Shown here piece by piece: positions 1 through 6,797 of a stretch of 7,298 bases of DNA (positions within the stretch are counted from its first letter, which is position 1; each line of letters opens with the position of its first letter). The stretch is from an uncultured Oscillospiraceae bacterium. Lineage in GTDB: Bacteria; Bacillota; Clostridia; Oscillospirales; Acutalibacteraceae. The notes beneath the pieces were generated by a model. That model did no database searches, was not told the origin of the DNA, and worked only from the letters and a program-made list of their open reading frames with translations. The stretch covers positions 1-7,298 of the forward strand of contig USHL01000067.1 in assembly GCA_900554525.1 (NCBI GenBank). The letters run 5' to 3'. A program made the position numbers and the translations under genes.

Positions 1-968
1 GCTGTGAACATGGTCAGAAACGTATTAATATGTCTGATGAAACTGCATTAAATGTGGCAAAGTTTATTGTTAATAATCATGGCGGAAAAAACGTGGCCAT
101 TAAATGGTTCGGGGGTGAACCGCTTTATAATATATCGCCTATAAATATAATAAGCAATTATCTAAAAAAATCAAACATAAAATATAAGGCAAATATGATA
201 TCGAACGCATATTTATTTGATTCTGATTATATAAATTTAGCCAAGAATACTTGGAACTTATCTAGTGTACAAGTCACTTTGGATGGTACAAGAGAAATAT
301 ATAATAAAACTAAGGCTTATATATATAAACAGGTAGATCCGTTTGATAGGGTGATTGAAAATATCGATAACTTGTCAAGGCAAAATATAAATGTGATTAT
401 ACGATTAAATATGGACATTTTCAATCAAGAGGATCTTTACAGCTTAGTTGATTTTTTGGCAGATAAATTTTCTAATAATAATTATGTGTCGGTTTACGCT
501 AAACTTTTATTCGATGATACAAGCGATTTACAGCGGAATAGAACAAATAATGAACGCAAAGAAATTTATAAAGCATATATGCAATTTGATAATTATATTT
601 ATCAAAAAGGTATATATCATTTCCAACGTTTAAATAATTTATTGACTTATGGTCATTGTTCATCTGAAAATGATCATGCAGTTACTATTTTGCCTACGGG
701 TGATTTAGGTTTATGCGAGTTGCGTACGGATTCTGATATATGTGGAAACATTTATGATGGATTTACAAACGATGTTTTAATAAAGGCATTTAAGGAGCAT
801 CAAGACCCTGTTGAATTTTGTCCATCTTGTCCGATTTATCCAAATTGCTCAAGGCTTAAAAAATGTCCGTATTATATACGAGCTTGCGAAGAATATGAAC
901 GTGAATTAATAATCAAACGAATAAAACGTTATATGGTTTACACTTACGAAAAATATAAAAAATTGTAA
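1..968 (+). CDS. Radical SAM/SPASM domain protein, 5' end outside window
   Basis: Probable peptide-modifying radical SAM enzyme. The reading frame is open to the window edge: codons from base 3 read CEHGQKRIN before the first ATG at 30, so that ATG is not the true start. Cys at 3-5, followed by E, fits the third cysteine of the CX3CX2C motif that holds the catalytic 4Fe-4S cluster; the first two would lie upstream. A GGEP motif (111-122), which contacts SAM in this superfamily, and a QVTLDG stretch typical of the barrel follow. The C-terminus is a SPASM-like auxiliary cluster region with cysteines at 657, 714, 741, 819, 828, 846, 864 and 885, including CPSC. About 321 residues are visible; perhaps 80-120 are missing, judged from family size. 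The gene is much more AT-rich than the genes downstream and lies 19 bases before a kinase-like/PqqD fusion. The substrate is unknown; a ribosomal peptide is inferred from context. Confidence 0.9.
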   Translation, partial: CEHGQKRINMSDETALNVAKFIVNNHGGKNVAIKWFGGEPLYNISPINIISNYLKKSNIKYKANMISNAYLFDSDYINLAKNTWNLSSVQVTLDGTREIYNKTKAYIYKQVDPFDRVIENIDNLSRQNINVIIRLNMDIFNQEDLYSLVDFLADKFSNNNYVSVYAKLLFDDTSDLQRNRTNNERKEIYKAYMQFDNYIYQKGIYHFQRLNNLLTYGHCSSENDHAVTILPTGDLGLCELRTDSDICGNIYDGFTNDVLIKAFKEHQDPVEFCPSCPIYPNCSRLKKCPYYIRACEEYERELIIKRIKRYMVYTYEKYKKL

Positions 969-987
969 CTCTTAATATTGGTGTATA

Positions 988-1965
988 ATGCTTTTAAGAA
1001 TATCTGATTTTAATATTGAACTTCATAATAAGGGTAAAAATCTAGACAAGGCTTTTAAAGATTATATTTTTGATTTTAAAACTGCTGATATTGTAACACA
1101 GGTAACATTAAATGATGTAAAATATGAAGAAAGCCAATCTGAAAGTTTTCAATTTCTGGGAGTTTTTGCAGTTGCGGGTGTTCACCGCAAACTCGCCGAA
1201 TGGTTGCCTCTGCACAACGCTTTTGTATTTCATTCGGCAGTTTTTGACGTTAAAGGAACAGGCATCGCGCTTGCGGCGCACAGCGGGACAGGCAAGACAA
1301 CTCATATGCTTTTATGGCAGAAACTATTAGGTCAAAAAATGACTATAGTTAATGGCGATAAGCCGATAATCCGATTTTTTGACGATGAGCCGGAAACGCC
1401 TTATGCTTACGGTACCCCTTGGAACGGCAAGGAGCATCTGGGCTGCAATATGCGTACACCGCTTAAGGTAATAGCTTTTATAGAACGGGCGGAGAATAAT
1501 TCCTGTGAACGTATGTCCATGTCAGACGCCGTTAATCTGATATTCAATCAGGTTTATATGCCGAAAGACCCTGCTGCTGCGGCTAAAACTATTGAATTGA
1601 TAAACAGGCTGATTTCTTGTTGCGAGCTATGGAAGATAAGCTGCAATATGGAGCTGGAAGCGGCTGAAGTAGCATATAATAGAATTATGGAGGAAAAAAT
1701 GAAACTTAAATATAATTTTGTGACGAATGAAGTGGCCGATAAAATTGTCGCGGTAGCCGTAGGCGATGATTTGAGTAAGTTTAACGGCTTCATCAAGATG
1801 AACGGAACAGGCGCTTATATTTTTGATAAACTGAAAAACGATGTGACGGTTGACGAAATCGTCTCGGCAATGCAGAAGGATTACGCGGACGCTACAGAAT
1901 CCGAAATCAGAGAGACGGTGGAGGAGTTTATCGGCGAGCTTGAAAAGGCTGATGTGCTCGAATGA
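988..1965 (+). CDS. HPr-kinase-like ATPase fused to a C-terminal PqqD-like domain
   Basis: A 325-residue two-domain protein. Residues 1 to about 235 resemble the HPr kinase/PEPCK-like ATPases found in peptide-maturation clusters: Walker A HSGTGKTT with Lys103, a VNGDK segment (121-125) where the family has a metal or catalytic acid, and YGTPWNGKE, a typical family motif. Residues 238-325 match the PqqD pattern: F-x-G-F-I-x-M-N-x-T-G-x-Y-I-F, then a TVDEIV helix and a C-terminal LEKADVLE helix. PqqD domains are RiPP recognition elements that bind leader peptides, and a related kinase phosphorylates the lasso peptide paeninodin. A kinase or other ATP-dependent act on a peptide recognised by the fused domain is therefore inferred, not shown. 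The ATG at 988 has only a weak upstream site; an in-frame stop at 973-975 excludes any longer start. The first 170 bases or so are AT-rich like the radical SAM gene and the rest is not. It overlaps the next gene by four bases. Confidence 0.85.
   Translation: MLLRISDFNIELHNKGKNLDKAFKDYIFDFKTADIVTQVTLNDVKYEESQSESFQFLGVFAVAGVHRKLAEWLPLHNAFVFHSAVFDVKGTGIALAAHSGTGKTTHMLLWQKLLGQKMTIVNGDKPIIRFFDDEPETPYAYGTPWNGKEHLGCNMRTPLKVIAFIERAENNSCERMSMSDAVNLIFNQVYMPKDPAAAAKTIELINRLISCCELWKISCNMELEAAEVAYNRIMEEKMKLKYNFVTNEVADKIVAVAVGDDLSKFNGFIKMNGTGAYIFDKLKNDVTVDEIVSAMQKDYADATESEIRETVEEFIGELEKADVLE
1689..1701 (+). promoter_or_regulatory. Internal ribosome binding site and ATG at the domain junction
   Basis: GGAGG at 1689-1693 sits five bases before an in-frame ATG at 1699-1701, which is Met238 of the fusion protein and the first residue of the PqqD-like domain. 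This is stronger than the site in front of the full-length start at 988. Initiation here would give a free 88-residue PqqD-like protein, the usual size of stand-alone family members. The signal is plain in the sequence, but its use is inferred; it may be a relic of two once separate genes. Confidence 0.45.
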
Positions 1966-2432
1966 ATGCGCGTGAGAGCCTAAAAAACGCGGATGAAGCT
2001 CTTAAAGAGCATGAGGAGATCGCTTCTTTAACATCTGGGATAAGTATGAGGCCGATGCTAAGGGAGCATAAGGATATCGTTGTTATAAAACGTGCGTGCG
2101 GAAGGCTGAAGCGCAATGACGTTCCGCTTTACAGCAGGCCCGGAAGCGATAAATTTGTTCTGCACCGCGTTCTGAGGCAGACTGACGAAGGTTATGTCAT
2201 CCGCGGTGACAATCTCTATTATAATGAATTTGTGAAGAACGAGCAGATAATAGGAGTGCTTAAGGCATTTTACCGCGACGGGAAATATTACGATTGCGAA
2301 AAAAGTATTGTCTATAAGCTGTATACGGTTTATATTAGGGCAAGCTATCCTTTTCGCCGCGTTTGGAAATTAAAACTTCGTCCCTTGCTCGGCAGGATAA
2401 AACGTTTGCTATTTAATTATAAAAAGTGTTGA
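1962..2432 (+). CDS. Small S24/S26-type (signal-peptidase-fold) serine peptidase-like protein
   Basis: A 156-residue protein with the signal peptidase fold motifs. TSGISMRPML (residues 24-33) carries the presumed nucleophile Ser28; FVLHRVL carries His68 where typical bacterial signal peptidase I has its general-base lysine; YVIRGDN ends with Asp83. A Ser-His(-Asp) set is known for the SipW/archaeal/eukaryotic type of S26 enzymes. Unlike those it has no obvious N-terminal membrane anchor: the first 25 residues are charged, and the C-terminal tail (about 118-156) is strongly basic with only a short aromatic stretch. The start overlaps the stop of the fusion gene as ATGA with no clear Shine-Dalgarno, so translational coupling is likely. 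The context suggests removal of a leader from a modified peptide in the cytoplasm or at the membrane face, but this is inference, and a non-proteolytic role cannot be excluded. Confidence 0.75.
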   Translation: MNARESLKNADEALKEHEEIASLTSGISMRPMLREHKDIVVIKRACGRLKRNDVPLYSRPGSDKFVLHRVLRQTDEGYVIRGDNLYYNEFVKNEQIIGVLKAFYRDGKYYDCEKSIVYKLYTVYIRASYPFRRVWKLKLRPLLGRIKRLLFNYKKC

Positions 2433-2457
2433 CAAACAATTTATTTTAGCGTATATT
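2429..2457 (+). promoter_or_regulatory. Sigma-A promoter of lacZ
   Basis: A perfect -35 TTGACA (2429-2434), a 17-base AT-rich spacer and a -10 TATATT (2452-2457, five of six consensus bases). The expected transcript start is near 2464, giving a leader of about 53 bases. The -35 shares bases with the stop codon of the preceding gene (2430-2432). I saw no convincing operator palindrome or catabolite site next to it. Confidence 0.75.
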
Positions 2458-2516
2458 TATCTGGGCTGAAAATATTCACATAGTTCAGAAGCAATAATAC
2501 GGTTTGAGGTGCTGTT

Positions 2517-5345
2517 ATGCGAAGATACGAAAATCCGCAGAAAACGAGTGAAAACAGGCTGCCGCAGCGCAGTTATTATATTCCCGAGGGTGAGGCAAAA
2601 TATCAAAGCCTTAACGGCGAATGGCGTTTTGCATATTTTGAAAACGGAGATGCCGCCGGTGAGATTACCGAGTGGGATAATATTCCCGTGCCGTCCTGCT
2701 GGCAACTGCACGGCTATGATGCTCCTCTTTATTCAAATATAAATTATCCTTATCCTGTGGACCCTCCGTTTGTACCGGATATAAATCCGCTCGGCGTTTA
2801 TGAGCGCAGCTTTGAGCTGGAAGATGGGAGCCTTGATACATATGTTGTTTTCGAGGGGGTTTCTTCGGTCGCCGAGCTTTATATAAACGGAAAATACGTC
2901 GGCTTTACCGAGGGCAGCCGCCTGCAGGCGGAGTTTGATATCAGCGAATATGTGAGCTCGGGTACTAATAAAATCAGAGTATATGTAAGAAAATGGTGCT
3001 GCGGAAGCTACCTTGAAGATCAGGACGCTTTCCGTTACAGCGGAATATTCCGCGATATCTACGTGCTTTCGCGTCCTAAAGGGCATATTACTGATATAGA
3101 TATAAGGACCGAAGGTGATAATATTGTCTGCCGGGCCGATAAGCCCTGCCGCGTTGAGTTTTATGACGGCGAAGAACTGCTCGGTACGAGCAATCTCGTT
3201 GAAGGAAAAACCGAATTTACGCTTTCCGGTCATAAGGATTGGACCGCCGAAACGCCGTATCTTTACACGGTAAAATTTTACGCTGCCGGCGAAGTGATCA
3301 CGCGCCGGATAGGCTTCCGTACCATCGCGGTTTCCCCCGACAAGGAGCTGCTGATAAACGGTGCCCCGGTTAAGCTGAAGGGGGTAAATCACCATGATAC
3401 CGACCCGGTAAAGGGCTGGACCATGTCAGATGAAGACATGCTGCGTGATCTCAGGCTTATGAAAGAGCTTAATATAAATACCATACGCACATCGCATTAC
3501 CCGCCTCATCCCAAATTCCTTGACTGGTGCGACGAAATGGGCTTTTACGTAATTCTTGAGACGGATATTGAAACTCACGGTTTTGTACGCAGGAATGCAA
3601 ATGTGAGCTATGGCTATGACGTCGAAGACAATATCTGGCCCTGCGCCAATCCTGAATGGCAGAAGGAATTTGTTGAAAGAATGACCCGCGCATACGAGCG
3701 TGATAAGATACACACCTCGATAATAATGTGGTCAACCGGAAACGAAAGCGGCTACGGCGAAAACCAGAACGCCATGATCCGTTGGCTTAAAGAACGGGAC
3801 AAAGAACGTCTGATACATTGTGAAGATGCGTCGCGGGCAAATAAAAATGACTATACCGACATTTATTCGAGAATGTATCCTTCGGTTGATGAACTCAGGC
3901 AGTTTGTGGCGGATGAAAACATAGATATTCCTGTATTTATGTGCGAGTATGCTCACGCGATGGGCAACGGTCCCGGAAGCATCTGGGATTATTGGGAAGC
4001 CATCTATTCCGAAAAAAAGCTTATCGGCGGCTGTGTCTGGGAATGGGCGGATCATACTGTACTTGTTGACGGCGTTCAGAAATACGGCGGCGATTTCGGC
4101 GAGAAATTTGCCGGAGATAAGAATTTCTGCTGTGACGGTATGGTTTTTTCCGACCGCTCATTTAAAGCCGGAACGATGGAAATCAAGAATACATATGCGC
4201 CGTTCCGTATTTTCTGGGAAAACGGTGCGCTGAAGCTTAAAAACTGTTTTGATTTTACTTCGTTTGACGGGTATAATTTTGAGTATGAAATAACAGTAGA
4301 CGGCGAAAGCCTTGAAAAACGCATAGTCAAGCTGAATATTAATCCTCACGGCGAGTATACAGTGACGCCGTCGGCCGAGCTGCCGGAAAGCTGTGAGCTT
4401 GGCGCATATATCACGGTGCGTATGCTTGACGCGGAAAATCATGAGCTTGGCTGTCTGTTTGAAAAGCTGCCTGTAACAGTTAAGCCGTCTGAGCTTTCGT
4501 CGGCGCCGCTTGCGCTGTCGGAATCCGGTCTTGATATCATTGCCGAGGGCGAGGGCTTTAAGTATACCGTTTCAAAGCAAACCGGCTTTATCACGAGTAT
4601 TGTAAAAGACGGGGAGGAGCAGCTCGCCGCACCCTTTAAGCTTTCATTCAGCCGCGCCGCCACCGATAACGACAAAAATATCGTATATTATTGGGAAAGC
4701 CTTAATATCTGGCAGGGCGAGAATTTCGACTGTGTTTTTAATAAGGTGTATGAAACCGCGGTTTCGGGCAATAAGGCGGAGTTCAAAATGTCATCGGCGG
4801 GCATATCTCGTTATCCGTTCTTCCGCTATACCCTTTCATATGAGTTTTTTGAAAGCGGTGAGGTAAAGGTTTCGCTCGCGGGCGATATACGTGAAAGAGT
4901 TGTTTGGCTGCCGAGACTCGGTTTTGAGCTTGCGCTGCCCTATTCAAAGGATAAATTCAGCTATTTCGGCAACGGCCCGCTTGAAAGCTACTGCGATATG
5001 ACCCATCACGGAACAATGGGCTGGCATAACTCCGATGCCGACAGTGAATATGTTAACTATGTACGCCCGCAGGAGCACGGCAATCATACCGGCTGCCGTG
5101 AGCTGAGGCTTGAAGGCTTTGAGATTAAAGCCGATACAGTTATGGAAATTTCGGTTCTGCACCACAGTATCGAGCAGCTGCGTGAGGCAGAGCACACCGA
5201 TGAGCTTGAAAAATCCGCTGTTACCAATGTCAGGGTGGATTATAAAGTGTCCGGTATAGGCTCTAATTCCTGCGGACCGCAGCTTGATGGAAAATACCGT
5301 CTCAGCGAAAAGAAAATAAATTTCGGCTTTACGGTTTCACTTTGA
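2517..5345 (+). CDS. lacZ: Beta-galactosidase, glycoside hydrolase family 2
   Basis: A 942-residue cytoplasmic LacZ-type enzyme (no signal peptide) that hydrolyses terminal beta-D-galactosides such as lactose by the retaining mechanism. Domain order by motif: sugar-binding jelly roll (about 30-190, with WQLHGYD and YPYPVDPPFVP), Ig-like domain (about 190-270), TIM barrel (about 278-550), second Ig-like domain (about 560-660) and the C-terminal beta-sandwich (about 670-942). The acid/base is Glu410 in STGNESG; the nucleophile is Glu477 in FMCEYAHAMGNG. RTSHYPPHP and ETDIETHGF are further family signatures, so it looks intact and active; it is somewhat shorter than the 1024-residue E. coli enzyme. 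The start is set by GAGGTG (2506-2511) five bases before the ATG. It has its own promoter and terminator and no permease or regulator beside it in the window, so how it is induced cannot be seen. Confidence 0.97.
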   Translation: MRRYENPQKTSENRLPQRSYYIPEGEAKYQSLNGEWRFAYFENGDAAGEITEWDNIPVPSCWQLHGYDAPLYSNINYPYPVDPPFVPDINPLGVYERSFELEDGSLDTYVVFEGVSSVAELYINGKYVGFTEGSRLQAEFDISEYVSSGTNKIRVYVRKWCCGSYLEDQDAFRYSGIFRDIYVLSRPKGHITDIDIRTEGDNIVCRADKPCRVEFYDGEELLGTSNLVEGKTEFTLSGHKDWTAETPYLYTVKFYAAGEVITRRIGFRTIAVSPDKELLINGAPVKLKGVNHHDTDPVKGWTMSDEDMLRDLRLMKELNINTIRTSHYPPHPKFLDWCDEMGFYVILETDIETHGFVRRNANVSYGYDVEDNIWPCANPEWQKEFVERMTRAYERDKIHTSIIMWSTGNESGYGENQNAMIRWLKERDKERLIHCEDASRANKNDYTDIYSRMYPSVDELRQFVADENIDIPVFMCEYAHAMGNGPGSIWDYWEAIYSEKKLIGGCVWEWADHTVLVDGVQKYGGDFGEKFAGDKNFCCDGMVFSDRSFKAGTMEIKNTYAPFRIFWENGALKLKNCFDFTSFDGYNFEYEITVDGESLEKRIVKLNINPHGEYTVTPSAELPESCELGAYITVRMLDAENHELGCLFEKLPVTVKPSELSSAPLALSESGLDIIAEGEGFKYTVSKQTGFITSIVKDGEEQLAAPFKLSFSRAATDNDKNIVYYWESLNIWQGENFDCVFNKVYETAVSGNKAEFKMSSAGISRYPFFRYTLSYEFFESGEVKVSLAGDIRERVVWLPRLGFELALPYSKDKFSYFGNGPLESYCDMTHHGTMGWHNSDADSEYVNYVRPQEHGNHTGCRELRLEGFEIKADTVMEISVLHHSIEQLREAEHTDELEKSAVTNVRVDYKVSGIGSNSCGPQLDGKYRLSEKKINFGFTVSL

Positions 5346-5353
5346 TTATGCTT

Positions 5354-5386
5354 AAAATCAGAGCCTTTAGGGGCTCTGATTTTTTT
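5354..5386 (+). terminator. Intrinsic terminator after lacZ
   Basis: ATCAGAGCC (5357-5365) pairs with GGCTCTGAT (5372-5380) around a six-base loop. The stem is extended by A-T pairs to 12 base pairs, and a run of seven T ends at 5386. It begins nine bases after the lacZ stop and separates lacZ from the lipoprotein promoter. Confidence 0.93.
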
Positions 5387-5417
5387 ATAAATTAGACTTT
5401 ATTTTTAAAGTGCGCTG

Positions 5418-5433
5418 TGGTATAATCTATAAT
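5418..5433 (+). promoter_or_regulatory. Extended -10 promoter with tandem TATAAT boxes
   Basis: TGGTATAAT (5418-5426) is a perfect extended -10 element (TGn plus TATAAT). A second perfect TATAAT follows at 5428-5433. Only a poor -35 (TTTATT, 5398-5403) lies 17 bases upstream of the first box, as is usual for extended -10 promoters. Transcription would start around 5433-5440, a short distance before the lipoprotein ribosome site. Confidence 0.6.
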
Positions 5434-5450
5434 GTATTTTTGTGTGTACT

Positions 5451-5466
5451 GGAGGGGTATGTTATG
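5451..5466 (+). promoter_or_regulatory. Ribosome binding site deciding the lipoprotein start
   Basis: GGAGGGG (5451-5457) lies six bases before the ATG at 5464. It selects this ATG over the in-frame GTG at 5410. The earlier codon lies upstream of the -10 boxes and would put 18 unsuitable residues before the signal peptide. Confidence 0.85.
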
Positions 5467-6780
5467 AAGCTGAAGGCTTTTCTAATTTCCGCTTTTGCGG
5501 CAGCGCTTTGCTTTGTGCTGGCAGGCTGCAATGTTTTCACGGCGGATACAGCCGAGCTTTTAAAGCCTCCTGCGCTTTCCGGTGATATAGCTCCTATTTC
5601 AGATGCGATAAGTAAAAGCGCCGGCGGGGAATATATCCTTAAATATCCGTCGGACGGCAATTACCGTTCGGCAGTTGTACAGAACGATATCAACGGCGAC
5701 GGCCTTCTTGAAGCCTTTGCGTTTTACAGTATGACGGAAGACGAAAATACAGTTATGTATATAAATATAATATGTAACGAAAACGGTGAGTGGGTCTCTG
5801 CTGCGCGCCAGAAGATTGTAGCGGGGGGTGTGAACCGGCTGGAGTTCAGTGATCTTGACGGCGACGGCATCCAGGAGATACTTGTCGGCTGGGAGATATA
5901 CGGCACCAGCGAAATGCAGCTGGCGGTCTACAGTTATAAGGATAAGCTCATAACTCAGCGTATGCTTCAGCAGTATACCGATTTTGTTTGCTGTGATCTT
6001 GACGAGGACGGCTATAACGAAATAATGATTTTAAGGCTTGATCCTGCCGCCCAGAAAAATCTCGCGTCGCTCTATGTGATTACTGAAAGCGGAGTTACGG
6101 AGCTTTATTCCTGCCCGCTTGATACGGCGGTGACGGCGGTCAGCAGCATGACAGTCTCGCCGCTTTCTTCCGGAAAACAGGCGGTGTATATAGACGAGGT
6201 AAAGGGTGTGGGCGCAGTTACCGAGGTGCTCTTTATTGAAAAGAACAGACTCGTGAATCCGCTTTACAATACAGAATCCCGCGAAACCACGGCTACGCTG
6301 CGCACGGTGGCTCAAAGCACTGCCGATATAAACAGCGACGGTATATTGGAGATACCGGTGCAGGAGGACGTGCCGTCGATATCCAAGTCCGGCGTAAACG
6401 AAAAGCTGTATCTTACAAAATGGTGCTCCTTCAACGGTGAAACGCTGACGCCGCAGCTGACGGCGCTTATGAACAACGATAACGGTTTTTATTATATAAT
6501 TCCGTCAAAGTGGATCGGCCGAATAGCTGTTCTGAGGGATACCGATAAAAATTTAAGGGAGATTTACAGCTATGATTCCGCGGCTATGGCGGCGGGCAAT
6601 CTGCTTTTGAGCCTGAAAACCGTTTCCGGAGAAAGCTATGAAGAGGACGGTGCCGGAGAAGGATATGAATATTTGACTTCTTACGGCGGCAGAGTGTATC
6701 TTTGCAGTATTTCCGAAGAGGCGGAAAAGGACGGACTTACACTGGAAGAGGTAAAAAAGAATTTTAAAGTCATTGAATAA
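5464..6780 (+). CDS. Lipoprotein with FG-GAP/VCBS-like DxDxDG repeats
   Basis: A 438-residue predicted lipoprotein. The signal peptide has a KLK n-region, a hydrophobic core and the lipobox LAGC with Cys22 as the lipidation site, so the mature protein is anchored on the outer face of the membrane. The rest is mostly beta-type sequence with four calcium-loop-like motifs: DINGDGLLE (from residue 75), DLDGDGIQE (130), DLDEDGYNE (178) and DINSDGILE (288). Such D-x-D-x-D-G loops followed by acidic residues occur in FG-GAP/VCBS repeats of beta-propeller proteins; a partial propeller is plausible. No enzyme motif was recognised. It has its own promoter, and the stop lies 17 bases before a response regulator gene with no terminator between, so the two are probably co-transcribed. 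A role as an extracellular binding or sensing partner of that signalling system is inferred. The exact ligand is unknown. Confidence 0.82.
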   Translation: MKLKAFLISAFAAALCFVLAGCNVFTADTAELLKPPALSGDIAPISDAISKSAGGEYILKYPSDGNYRSAVVQNDINGDGLLEAFAFYSMTEDENTVMYINIICNENGEWVSAARQKIVAGGVNRLEFSDLDGDGIQEILVGWEIYGTSEMQLAVYSYKDKLITQRMLQQYTDFVCCDLDEDGYNEIMILRLDPAAQKNLASLYVITESGVTELYSCPLDTAVTAVSSMTVSPLSSGKQAVYIDEVKGVGAVTEVLFIEKNRLVNPLYNTESRETTATLRTVAQSTADINSDGILEIPVQEDVPSISKSGVNEKLYLTKWCSFNGETLTPQLTALMNNDNGFYYIIPSKWIGRIAVLRDTDKNLREIYSYDSAAMAAGNLLLSLKTVSGESYEEDGAGEGYEYLTSYGGRVYLCSISEEAEKDGLTLEEVKKNFKVIE

Positions 6781-6797
6781 AGACGGGGAGTGAGAGC

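Noticed and set aside
30..32. ATG at 30 as the true start of the radical SAM gene
   Set aside because: The frame is open upstream and includes the CE expected at the end of the CX3CX2C motif; starting at 30 would lose the catalytic cluster.
448..633. 61-codon + strand frame inside the radical SAM gene as a small peptide precursor
   Set aside because: It sits in another frame of a conserved domain gene, has no ribosome site, and is hydrophobic AT-rich sequence as expected from chance.
2464..2490. Imperfect palindromes around AATATT and CTGAA/TTCAG in the lacZ leader as an operator or riboswitch
   Set aside because: The arms are only five or so bases or contain mismatches, which is expected by chance in AT-rich leader DNA.
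2733..3395. 220-codon open frame on the minus strand inside lacZ
   Set aside because: It lies wholly antisense to a clearly intact GH2 gene, has no recognisable domain, and arises from the codon pattern of lacZ.
5410..5463. Upstream GTG start for the lipoprotein
   Set aside because: It precedes the TATAAT boxes and lacks a ribosome site; the ATG at 5464 has GGAGGGG at proper spacing and gives a normal lipoprotein signal peptide.
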